Shown piece by piece: positions 1-6,516 of a stretch of DNA of 7,471 bases. A program made the position numbers and the translations under genes. The first letter of the stretch is position 1; every line of letters begins with the position of its first letter. Under the pieces are notes generated by a model. That model was not told the origin of the DNA. It searched no databases and saw nothing but the letters and a program-made list of their open reading frames with translations. Origin of the DNA: JAWUXM01 sp034111325 (lineage in GTDB: Bacteria; Pseudomonadota; Alphaproteobacteria; Rickettsiales; JABIRX01); NCBI GenBank assembly GCA_034111325.1, contig JAWUXM010000006.1:1-7471 (forward strand), in the 5' to 3' direction.

Positions 1-2
1 CT

Positions 3-890
3 CCGGTTCAAGATGTGGTGTCACCTGATCAAGACATTGCTGCAACTAAAACTCCGCAAGTGAGTCGTGCAAAGATAGATGAGCTCAGAGCACGTATAGG
101 ACCTAAAATAGAAGATGCACAGGCTACTATATATCAGGATGAAATAGGGGGTTTATCACCCATGGCAGCTGAAGAGAAGGAAGCGCTTGCAGAAATAGCT
201 AAGCTAAAAGCAGATCGAAATCTGAAGTCTCATGTTACGGGAGAAGAGACTATAGGAGAGAATTTGGGGGAGGGTTTTCCAGTAAGCCCTCAGTTGCAAG
301 AGCAAGAGCAAGAGCAAGAGCAAGAGCAAGAGCAAGAGCAAGAGCAAGAGCAAGAGCAAGAGACTACTCAAATAAACGCAACAGCTCCATTGGCACTATC
401 TGATAGATTTAAAACAATAACATCTTTAGAGGAGTTGTCTAGAATAGAACCATTGGTAGAACTGAATCCTCATTCGCTAACTCCACCATTTGAAAGCGGA
501 GTAACGCAAGAGCAAAAGCAAAGGCAAAAGCAGCAAAAGCAAGATCCTGCTCCGGATACAACAGATATTGATAGAGATAAGCAAAAAACTAATAATACAA
601 TTGCAGCAATTGTTACAGCATTAATAGGAATTTTAGTATTAGCAGTGTTAGGAGGGGTTGGTATCATACCTCTTGAGATTGCGGGTATATTAATGGTTCC
701 CGTTGCATTAGTAGGCGTTGCGGCTGTTGGTTATATACGTAGTGATGGTCATCCGCCGTCTCAGCGGGAGCCAGAGCAGGATAGCCGAGCTCCCACACAA
801 GGAATTACACAGGAAGCAAGAAAGAGAATAGACGCGGAGAGGGAGAAGCCTGCTGATAGGGTCAGAGATGTTGGCCGATCTTTTAAATAG
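3..890 (+). CDS. Gln/Glu-rich protein with two C-terminal membrane segments, 5' partial
   Basis: I do not recognise this protein. The reading frame is open to the left edge (codons from position 3), so the gene almost certainly starts outside the window and the GTG at 15 need not be the start. Numbering from that GTG, residues 1-90 are charged and probably helical. Residues 95-116 are eleven perfect Gln-Glu pairs, and 165-176 are a second Gln/Lys-rich patch. Residues about 195-217 and 219-241 are two strongly hydrophobic segments, probably a membrane hairpin, followed by a charged tail of about 50 residues ending in RSFK. The layout is a long hydrophilic low-complexity region with a C-terminal membrane anchor; both flanks of the hairpin would lie on the same side of the membrane. 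The stop is 10 bp from the stop of the convergent minus-strand gene. Function unknown; a surface, membrane-organising or secreted protein are all possible. Confidence 0.8.
   Translation, partial: PVQDVVSPDQDIAATKTPQVSRAKIDELRARIGPKIEDAQATIYQDEIGGLSPMAAEEKEALAEIAKLKADRNLKSHVTGEETIGENLGEGFPVSPQLQEQEQEQEQEQEQEQEQEQEQETTQINATAPLALSDRFKTITSLEELSRIEPLVELNPHSLTPPFESGVTQEQKQRQKQQKQDPAPDTTDIDRDKQKTNNTIAAIVTALIGILVLAVLGGVGIIPLEIAGILMVPVALVGVAAVGYIRSDGHPPSQREPEQDSRAPTQGITQEARKRIDAEREKPADRVRDVGRSFK
297..362 (+). repeat. Perfect hexanucleotide repeat (CAAGAG) x 11
   Basis: Eleven uninterrupted copies of CAAGAG encode eleven Gln-Glu pairs. Every Gln is CAA and every Glu is GAG, so the array has no synonymous drift and was probably expanded recently by slippage. 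Because the unit is six bases, gain or loss of copies changes protein length by two residues without shifting the frame. Confidence 0.97.
507..545 (+). repeat. Decayed CAARAG hexamer tract
   Basis: The units read CAAGAG, CAAAAG, CAAAGG, CAAAAG, a 3-base CAG, CAAAAG and CAAGAT, encoding a Gln/Lys/Arg/Glu-rich patch. This looks like an older, partly degenerated relative of the perfect CAAGAG array upstream in the same gene. Confidence 0.75.
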
Positions 891-900
891 AGGAGTGTGT

Positions 901-1425
901 TTATCCCAGATCTCCTTCAGGGTTTGCGATTGCCTCCGGAGGGGGGATATTAGGGTTTTCTTGTGGAGGCATAGCATGCCCTAAAATCCGCCAGCCAGCA
1001 GTTTTGATGCTGATTAATATGTCATCATAAACTGCATTTCTTACATCAGCATTAGTAACCATCTTGAAACCACCAGAAATTGTTGCATTTTCTCTGATAA
1101 TGCGAATTCCCGTTGAGTAAGAGGCATTGAGCAATATCCGCCCTGCTGGAGTGAAATATTCATCTACTTTAATAAAAAGACTCTCATTGAAATTTTGTAA
1201 GGAGTGTAATTCTTCCAAAATGTCATGGCGAGCCCGCTCACGCACATAGTTCATTGTTGCGGGGTTACCCGCTTTGAAAAGTTTTACGAATAATTTCAAG
1301 GGGGAATATTTTAGCGAGCTATCTAATGTGCGGTTTATACCTGTTTCAACGGCTTTAACTATTTCAATTCCAAGGTCATCTGGTTGATAATTTGAAACTT
1401 CTCGTGAAGGTTTTGATAATGGCAT
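901..1425 (-). CDS. Hypothetical protein, 174 aa
   Basis: I do not recognise the family. The ATG at 1425-1423 is preceded by a good Shine-Dalgarno sequence, AAGGAAG, with 5 nt spacing, and an in-frame TAA lies three codons further upstream, so the start is well supported. The protein has no signal peptide and no convincing membrane segment, and is probably cytoplasmic. Residues about 15-30 and 58-90 are charged and likely helical. Residues 95-150 mix short hydrophobic stretches with Gly and look like an α/β domain. The tail (151-174) is Pro-rich and probably disordered, with an acidic GDLG end. The gene diverges from the transporter operon across 69 bp and converges on the Gln/Glu-rich gene with a 10-bp gap. 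The context gives no functional clue: it could be a lineage-specific protein, or a regulator of the divergent operon, but no helix-turn-helix is evident. Confidence 0.8.
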   Translation of the reverse strand: MPLSKPSREVSNYQPDDLGIEIVKAVETGINRTLDSSLKYSPLKLFVKLFKAGNPATMNYVRERARHDILEELHSLQNFNESLFIKVDEYFTPAGRILLNASYSTGIRIIRENATISGGFKMVTNADVRNAVYDDILISIKTAGWRILGHAMPPQENPNIPPPEAIANPEGDLG

Positions 1426-1494
1426 AAGTTCTTCCTTTTATTTTAATAAAATTAGCTTTTACTGCGGTTTTCCCCATCATACAAATTCTCATTT
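1426..1494. promoter_or_regulatory. Divergent promoter region with AT-rich inverted repeat
   Basis: These 69 bp must hold the promoters for both the minus-strand 174-aa gene and the plus-strand transporter operon. An inverted repeat, TTTTATT-TT-AATAAAA, spans 1436-1451 and could be an operator or simply AT-rich promoter DNA. It abuts the ribosome binding site of the minus-strand gene. For the plus strand, TTTACT (1458-1463) and TACAAA (1480-1485) are a weak -35/-10 pair with 16-bp spacing. I see no strong consensus promoter. Confidence 0.4.
1431..1437 (-). promoter_or_regulatory. Ribosome binding site of the 174-aa gene
   Basis: On the minus strand AAGGAAG lies 5 nt before the ATG at 1425. 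It is the clearest Shine-Dalgarno sequence in the window and helps decide this start. Confidence 0.7.
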
Positions 1495-3810
1495 ATGAAT
1501 CTAGATAATTTTGCTAAAAAATATGCGACATTCGTCGTAAAACATAAATGGATAGTTGCGAGTATGTTTATAATCCTTGCGTTAGTGCTTGGTAAAGGCG
1601 CAGGGAATCTGTATTTCAAGTCAAACTATCAGGTGTTCTTTGGCCCAGATAATCCGCAATTAATCGCCTTTGAGCATTTACAGCGTACTTACAGCAAGTC
1701 AGATAATGTGATGTTTGTTGTTCAGCCAAAAAAGGGTGAGGTGTTTAATCAGGAGACTTTGCAAGCAATTAAGGAATTAACCAAAGAATCATGGCAAATG
1801 CCTTATGCGAGCCGTGTTGATTCAATTACCAATTATCAATATTCTTACGCTGAAGGCGAAGATGAGTTAATCGTTGAAGATTTAATTGAAGATCCGCTAG
1901 AGCTTAATGAAGAAGCATTGCGAAGGCGTAAAACTATAGCGCTCAATGAGCCAATTATACTCAATCGTCTAATTTCAGCAGATAGCAAAACGACAGCGAT
2001 TAATGTCACGATTCAGATGGATGAAGACAAGCCAGAAGCGGCTTTGGTTGTTGCGAAATTTGCCCGAGATTTGCGGGATAAAATCCTCACAAAATATCCA
2101 GAGCATACAATTGCCATAACTGGCGTGGTGATGCTAAATAACGCTTTTGTTTCCGCCTCCATACAGGACTCTAGCACTCTTGTGCCAGCGATGTATTTAG
2201 TGATTATCATCATCATGTATGCAATGTTGCGTTCTGTTAGCTGCACATTAGTTGGGGTTTTGGTGATTGGTTTTTCAGCGCTAATTGCCATGGGGATTGC
2301 AGGCTATATGGGTTTTTACCTTACCCCACCCTCGGCGATTGCCCCGACGATTATTTTAACTTTAGCAGTGGCAGATTCGATCCATATTTTAGTGACGATG
2401 CTCAAGGAGATGCGCTATCATCATCGTAAAAAAGAAGAGGCAATTATTGAGGCTATTCGGATCAATAAAGCGCCTGTTTTCTTAACTTCGATTACGACAA
2501 TTATTGGTTTTCTTTCGCTGAATTTTAGTGACTCGCCACCATTTCATGATTTAGGTAATATCGCTGCCATGGGGATTGCAGCTGCTTATATTTATTCAAC
2601 AACCTTCTTGCCCGCGATGATTGCTATTTTACCAGTGAAGGTAAAAAAGATTGAGACAGTTGAAGCCAAGCCACTTTTACTTGAGCATTTTGCTAATTTT
2701 GTAATTGCTAAGCGCAGGATATTATTACCCGTAATGTCTATTATAGTTATTGGCTTAGCGATACTTATTCCCAAGATCGAAGTGAGTGATCGCTTTGTGG
2801 AATATTTCGATGATAGCATTGAATTTCGACGTGATACAGATTTCGCAAACAAGAACTTAACTGGGATTTATCAGGTTGAATTTGATCTAGGTAGTGGCGG
2901 AGCTAATACTATTAGCTCACCTGAATATTTACGCAATCTTGAGAAGTTTCAACATTGGTTAGAAGCGCAACCAGAAGTCTCGCATGTAAATTCAATCACT
3001 GATGTGTTCAAACGCCTCAATAAAAATATGCATGCTGATGATCTAGATTATTATCGCATTCCTGAGGATAAAAATTTAGCGGCGCAATATTTGCTACTTT
3101 ACGAATTTAGTTTGCCATATGGGCTGGATTTAAATAATCAAATCAATATTCATAAATCAGCAACAAAATTAACGGCGACTCTATATAACGTCTCGAGCAT
3201 AGAGATGCGCTCCATTACAGAGCGGGCTGATAAATGGCTCGTTGATAATATGCCGAAACATATGCACGCTAATGGTGTTGGACCTGCTGTGATGTTCTCT
3301 TATATTGCTGAGCGTAATATTAATTCTATGTTTAAAGGCACGGCGGCATCGTTAGTGCTAATTTCCTTCATTTTGATTTTTGCTCTAAAAAGCCTAAAGC
3401 TTGGTTTAATCAGTCTTGTGCCAAACATTGTTCCCGCAATTATGGCGTTTGGAATTTGGTATCTAATTAGTGGCGTCGTAGGAATGGATGTCGCATTTGT
3501 AACGGCTATGTGTCTTGGAATCATTGTCGATGACACGATTCATTTTTTGAGCAAATATATACGCGCTAGAAATGAAAAAGGCATGTCTGCGGAGGATGCA
3601 GTACGCTATTCATTTGCCAATGTCGGTATGGCAATTATCATAACTTCAGTGATTATCGCTTGTGGATTTTTAGTTTTAACTCTATCACCATTTGCGATGA
3701 ATTCACGCATGGGTTTACTTAATGCAATTATAATTATTATGGCACTAATTGCAGACTTCTTATTGCTGCCACCATTATTAATTTTATTATCGAGGAAAGA
3801 TACAAAATGA
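1495..3810 (+). CDS. RND superfamily (MMPL-type) inner-membrane transporter
   Basis: This is a 771-residue proton-driven transporter of the RND superfamily, MMPL/COG1033-like branch, related to predicted exporters of lipids and other hydrophobic molecules. It shows the two-fold RND layout: TM1 (about 19-36), a periplasmic loop (37-228), five TM segments (229-379), TM7 (407-427), a second loop (428-614) and five more TM segments (615-765). The TM4 and TM10 relay motifs are visible: VADSIHI with Asp294 in the first half and IIVDDTIHF with Asp679-Asp680 in the second. At 771 residues it is shorter than the roughly 1,000-1,050 residues of AcrB-type pumps and fits MMPL/HpnN-like proteins. ATG 1495 is the first usable start after an in-frame TAG at 1453; no good Shine-Dalgarno sequence precedes it. 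It heads the operon and overlaps the next gene by 4 nt. The substrate is unknown; the LolA-like partner suggests a lipidic one. Confidence 0.93.
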   Translation: MNLDNFAKKYATFVVKHKWIVASMFIILALVLGKGAGNLYFKSNYQVFFGPDNPQLIAFEHLQRTYSKSDNVMFVVQPKKGEVFNQETLQAIKELTKESWQMPYASRVDSITNYQYSYAEGEDELIVEDLIEDPLELNEEALRRRKTIALNEPIILNRLISADSKTTAINVTIQMDEDKPEAALVVAKFARDLRDKILTKYPEHTIAITGVVMLNNAFVSASIQDSSTLVPAMYLVIIIIMYAMLRSVSCTLVGVLVIGFSALIAMGIAGYMGFYLTPPSAIAPTIILTLAVADSIHILVTMLKEMRYHHRKKEEAIIEAIRINKAPVFLTSITTIIGFLSLNFSDSPPFHDLGNIAAMGIAAAYIYSTTFLPAMIAILPVKVKKIETVEAKPLLLEHFANFVIAKRRILLPVMSIIVIGLAILIPKIEVSDRFVEYFDDSIEFRRDTDFANKNLTGIYQVEFDLGSGGANTISSPEYLRNLEKFQHWLEAQPEVSHVNSITDVFKRLNKNMHADDLDYYRIPEDKNLAAQYLLLYEFSLPYGLDLNNQINIHKSATKLTATLYNVSSIEMRSITERADKWLVDNMPKHMHANGVGPAVMFSYIAERNINSMFKGTAASLVLISFILIFALKSLKLGLISLVPNIVPAIMAFGIWYLISGVVGMDVAFVTAMCLGIIVDDTIHFLSKYIRARNEKGMSAEDAVRYSFANVGMAIIITSVIIACGFLVLTLSPFAMNSRMGLLNAIIIIMALIADFLLLPPLLILLSRKDTK
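3792..3799 (+). promoter_or_regulatory. Ribosome binding site inside the transporter 3' end
   Basis: GAGGAAAG ends 7 nt before the ATG at 3807. It lies within the last codons of the transporter gene, so translation of the LolA-like protein is probably coupled through the ATGA overlap (3807-3810). Confidence 0.6.
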
Positions 3811-4601
3811 AAAAACTACTGTTAATTATCACTTTATTTATAGCGCATTCAGCTGCAGCATTTGATCTCTCAGGTGATGCAAAAGCCGTCGGTAAACAAA
3901 TTGCTGTTGAAACAGAGTTGCGTGATGTTGGCTTTAAGGATAGTGAATCAATTTTGAATATGGTGCTGATTAATAATTATGGTGAGAAAACTACTCGTAA
4001 AATGCGCCAAAGAGTTTTTGAAATAGATGATGAAACATTAGGTGATTATTCATTGAATATTTTTGATGAGCCAGCCGATATTAAGGGGACGGCGCTTCTT
4101 TCGCATGCTAAAATTTTAGAGGCGGACGATCAATGGATTTATTTGCCAGCTTTGAAACGAGTGAAAAGAATCTCTTCAAAAAATAAATCAGGGCCTTTTA
4201 TGGGTAGTGAATTTGCTTATGAGGATTTCACTAGTCGTGAGATTGGTAAATATGATTATAAATATATTCGTACTGAAAAATGCGGTGAGTTTGAGTGTTA
4301 TGTAACTGAGCGTTACCCACTTTATGAAAATTCAGGTTACACCAAACATATTACTTGGACAGATAGCAAATATTTCCAAATGCGCCGTTCGGATTACTAT
4401 GATCGCAAAGGTGAATTACTGAAAACTTTAACCTTTAGCAATTATAAACAATATCTTGGTAAATATTGGCGTGCTAGAACTTTAACTATGAAGAATCATC
4501 AAAATGGTAAATCAACGATTCTATCGTTTGATGAGTTTAAATTTAAAAATGGCTTCACTGAAAACGACTTTGATAAAAACGCTTTAAAGAGGATTAGATG
4601 A
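3807..4601 (+). CDS. Periplasmic LolA-like protein (outer membrane lipoprotein-sorting family)
   Basis: This 264-residue protein has a classic signal peptide (Lys-Lys, hydrophobic core, then HSAAAF with cleavage near residues 18-19) and should be periplasmic. The conserved block WIYLPALKRVKRI (110-122) followed by GPFMGSEFAYED (129-140) is the hallmark of the LolA-like, outer membrane lipoprotein-sorting family (PF17131 type), whose fold is a curved β-sheet with a hydrophobic cavity. These proteins are commonly encoded beside RND/MMPL transporters, as here. The inferred job is to carry a lipid-like substrate between the transporter and the outer membrane. Cys159 and Cys164 (CGEFEC) lie five residues apart and could form a periplasmic disulfide. 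Its start overlaps the transporter stop (ATGA) and its end overlaps the DUF924 start (ATGA). It is not canonical LolA: it is longer than the roughly 200 residues of that protein and lies in a transporter operon. Confidence 0.92.
   Translation: MKKLLLIITLFIAHSAAAFDLSGDAKAVGKQIAVETELRDVGFKDSESILNMVLINNYGEKTTRKMRQRVFEIDDETLGDYSLNIFDEPADIKGTALLSHAKILEADDQWIYLPALKRVKRISSKNKSGPFMGSEFAYEDFTSREIGKYDYKYIRTEKCGEFECYVTERYPLYENSGYTKHITWTDSKYFQMRRSDYYDRKGELLKTLTFSNYKQYLGKYWRARTLTMKNHQNGKSTILSFDEFKFKNGFTENDFDKNALKRIR
4589..4593 (+). promoter_or_regulatory. Ribosome binding site for the DUF924 gene
   Basis: GAGGA lies 4 nt before the ATG at 4598, inside the 3' end of the LolA-like gene. The spacing is short but, with the ATGA overlap, supports coupled translation. 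Confidence 0.5.
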
Positions 4602-5131
4602 TTAGATCAGGCAAAATAATAGACTTCTGGTTCGCCGAAAATACCAAGCCAAATTGGTTTGCTAAATCTCCTGAGTTTGACGAAAAGATCAAAACTCATT
4701 TTGAAGATTTATACGGAGAGGCCGCAAGAGGAGAGCTCAATGATTGGATAAGTCATCCGCAAGCTTGCTTAGCATTGGTAATCCTGCTTGATCAATTCCC
4801 ACGTAATATGTTTCGTGATAATGCGCGTGCTTTTGCAACAGATAGTAAAGCTCTAGAAATCTCTCAACATGCAATTGATAATGAGTTTGATCAGCAATTA
4901 AGCGATGAGGGCAAATCTTTTCTGTATATGCCTTTTATGCATAGTGAAAATCGTGAGATGCAAGCAAAGTCACTTGAGCTTTTTAAGACGTTACCAGCGA
5001 ATTATAATTCTGCGGTTGCACATAAAGACATCATTGACCGTTTTGGGCGTTTCCCACACCGTAATGAAATCCTAGGGCGTTTCTCAACCCCAGCGGAGGT
5101 GAATTTTATGAAAGAGAACACAGGTTTTTAA
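4598..5131 (+). CDS. DUF924 family protein
   Basis: The 177-residue protein matches the DUF924 family (PF06041/COG3803) along its whole length. It has IIDFWF near the N-terminus (7-12), the strongest signature LVILLDQFPRNMFR (60-73) with ARAFATDSKAL, then FLYMPFMHSEN (108-118), and near the end DRFGRFPHRNEILGRFST (147-164). Members are all-helical, TPR-like, soluble proteins of about 180 residues with no established biochemical role. It has no signal peptide, so it should be cytoplasmic. Its position is notable: it is wedged by overlaps between two exported envelope proteins (ATGA before, TAATG after), so it is probably made together with them. This may be functional partnering or an incidental insertion of a housekeeping gene into the operon. 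Confidence 0.92.
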   Translation: MIRSGKIIDFWFAENTKPNWFAKSPEFDEKIKTHFEDLYGEAARGELNDWISHPQACLALVILLDQFPRNMFRDNARAFATDSKALEISQHAIDNEFDQQLSDEGKSFLYMPFMHSENREMQAKSLELFKTLPANYNSAVAHKDIIDRFGRFPHRNEILGRFSTPAEVNFMKENTGF

Positions 5132-6312
5132 TGCGAATCATTTTCCTGTGTTGTCTGCTAATCTTGCCATTAAATGTTTTTGCGGCAGAAGAGAAAATTT
5201 CTGGCTATATTGGTACAGAAGCGAGGCTCTTTCCGCAATCACCATCTTATGATGAGCAACGTCGTAACCAAGCATCTTTCCTGATCTCACCAGAATATTA
5301 TGTAGAATCAGACGACAGAAAAAAAGCTTTTACCGCTGAGTTATTTTATCGCGCTGATTCGGCGGATAGCGATAGGACACATTTCGATGTGCGTGAATTT
5401 AACTATTTACATGTTGGTGATTCTTATGAAGCAAAATTTGGCGTCTCTAAAGTTTTTTGGGGAGTTACTGAATCACGTCATTTAGTAGATATCATCAATC
5501 AAACAGATAGTCTTGAATCTGCTGATGGTGAAGAAAAACTTGGGCAGCAAATGGTAGAGCTCAAGAAAATAAATGATTGGGGAATAGTCAGTGCTTACAT
5601 ATTGCCAGGGTTTCGTGAACGTCAGTTCCTAGGAGCCAAATCACGTTTGCGAACTGCCACACTAATTGATAATCATCGTTCAACTTACGAATCATCACAA
5701 AAGGAAAAACACGTAGATTATGCATTGCGTTATAGTCAGGCAATTGGAGACTTTGACATTGGCGTGGCACATTTTTATGGTACAAGCCGTGAGGCACGTT
5801 TAGTTTTAAAGGATAACAAATTCGTGCCGCACTATGAATTGATTAATCAAACTTCGCTAGATCTACAGGGGACTTTCGATGCGCTTTTGTTAAAATTAGA
5901 AGCCGCCTATATAGAAGATGCAAAAGAGAATATTTTTGCTAGCGTGGCTGGCTTTGAATATAGCAGCTATGGCATATTTGATAGCAGTGCGGATTTAGGC
6001 TATATCTACGAACATCTCTATGATAATCGCGGTAAAACCTTAGGGACAAGCAAAGCTGTGCAGCAAAATGATAGTTTTGCAGCCATTCGCCTAACCTTTA
6101 ATGATATCGCTAGTAGTGAGCTTTTAGCGGGGTTTACAGTTGATAATAAAAACTATACTTCGTCTTTTTTGCTGGAATTTTCAAAACGGGTTTTCACAAA
6201 CTCAAAAATAGAAATTACCGCCCAATCTTTTTTTAATGTTGATGAGCAGGATTTTGCGTATAATTTGAGAAGAGATGATTATGTAGAGGTACGCTTTTTA
6301 AAGTATTTTTAA
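5131..6312 (+). CDS. Outer-membrane β-barrel protein (porin-like), operon partner of the RND transporter
   Basis: The protein has 393 residues. A signal peptide (MRIIFLCC.., hydrophobic core, VFAAEE, cleavage near residue 18-19) directs it to the Sec pathway. The mature part alternates hydrophobic and polar residues as in β-strands, and it ends in YVEVRFLKYF, with the C-terminal Phe recognised by the BAM outer-membrane assembly machinery. An inner block, KVFWGVTESRHLVDIINQTD (108-127) followed by GEEKLGQQM (133-141), looks like a conserved family signature; similar blocks occur, to my memory, in outer-membrane proteins encoded beside RND/LolA-like pairs. I cannot name the family with confidence. 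The start ATG overlaps the DUF924 stop (TAATG) and has only a weak ribosome binding site, implying coupled translation. The proposed role is the outer-membrane end of a three-part transport route. It has none of the periplasmic α-helical tunnel features of TolC. Confidence 0.8.
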   Translation: MRIIFLCCLLILPLNVFAAEEKISGYIGTEARLFPQSPSYDEQRRNQASFLISPEYYVESDDRKKAFTAELFYRADSADSDRTHFDVREFNYLHVGDSYEAKFGVSKVFWGVTESRHLVDIINQTDSLESADGEEKLGQQMVELKKINDWGIVSAYILPGFRERQFLGAKSRLRTATLIDNHRSTYESSQKEKHVDYALRYSQAIGDFDIGVAHFYGTSREARLVLKDNKFVPHYELINQTSLDLQGTFDALLLKLEAAYIEDAKENIFASVAGFEYSSYGIFDSSADLGYIYEHLYDNRGKTLGTSKAVQQNDSFAAIRLTFNDIASSELLAGFTVDNKNYTSSFLLEFSKRVFTNSKIEITAQSFFNVDEQDFAYNLRRDDYVEVRFLKYF

Positions 6313-6516
6313 ACAAATCTGGTTCTCTTGCGCCCTTTTTAGTAAATGTCCTGTTTTCACTCAAGTCAGGTATGCAGTATACCTTCACTCGCTCAAACAG
6401 GACATTTACTAAAAATCATCACAAAATCCCTCAGATTGCTAATCTGAATGTTGGAATTATGATGATAATTAGAAGATAGTAAGAATTTTATAACATAACT
6501 TATTAATTATTAAGCC
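6313..6516. other. Spacer between the transporter operon and yciB
   Basis: About two thirds of this 204-bp gap is the palindromic element. The remaining 6448-6516 is very AT-rich and must hold the yciB promoter if yciB is transcribed separately. GATAAT (6464-6469) and TATAAC (6489-6494) are possible -10 boxes, but neither has a good -35 at the right distance. I see no coding sequence or RNA gene here. Confidence 0.45.
6318..6447. repeat. Palindromic repeat element, copy 1 (perfect 21-bp stem)
   Basis: The element starts 6 nt after the stop codon of the β-barrel gene. Its core is a perfect inverted repeat with arms at 6336-6356 (starting TTTTTAGTAAATG) and 6395-6415. The 38-nt loop holds a smaller hairpin, AGGTAT-gcagt-ATACCT (6368-6384). 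Beyond the right arm are a conserved CATCACAAAA and a second perfect hairpin, TCAGATT-gct-AATCTGA (6431-6447). A diverged copy lies at 7053-7183. The stem is not a standard Rho-independent terminator, because the T-tract is in the left arm and no T-run follows the right arm. It may be a small non-autonomous mobile element, an mRNA 3'-end stabiliser or a structured RNA. Confidence 0.9.

Noticed and set aside
15..17. GTG as the start codon of the first gene
   Set aside because: The frame is open to the window edge and no ribosome binding site can be judged, so the gene is better treated as 5' partial.
297..545. CRISPR array
   Set aside because: The repeats are contiguous in-frame hexamers without spacers, inside a coding region.
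933..942. Palindrome CCTCCGGAGG near the end of the 174-aa gene
   Set aside because: It lies inside Pro/Glu codons of the coding tail, is short, and has no T-run for termination.
2287..2581. 16-nt exact direct repeat GCCATGGGGATTGCAG at 2287-2302 and 2566-2581
   Set aside because: Both copies encode Ala-Met-Gly-Ile-Ala in membrane segments; chance codon identity within coding sequence is enough.
2013..2852. Minus-strand reading frames inside the transporter gene
   Set aside because: They lie wholly within a well-supported coding region and their products look like translated antisense of membrane segments, with no family features.
6336..6415. Rho-independent terminator after the β-barrel gene
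   Set aside because: The stem is long and AT-rich, the T-run is in the left arm and no T-run follows the right arm on either strand; only a non-classical role in termination remains possible.
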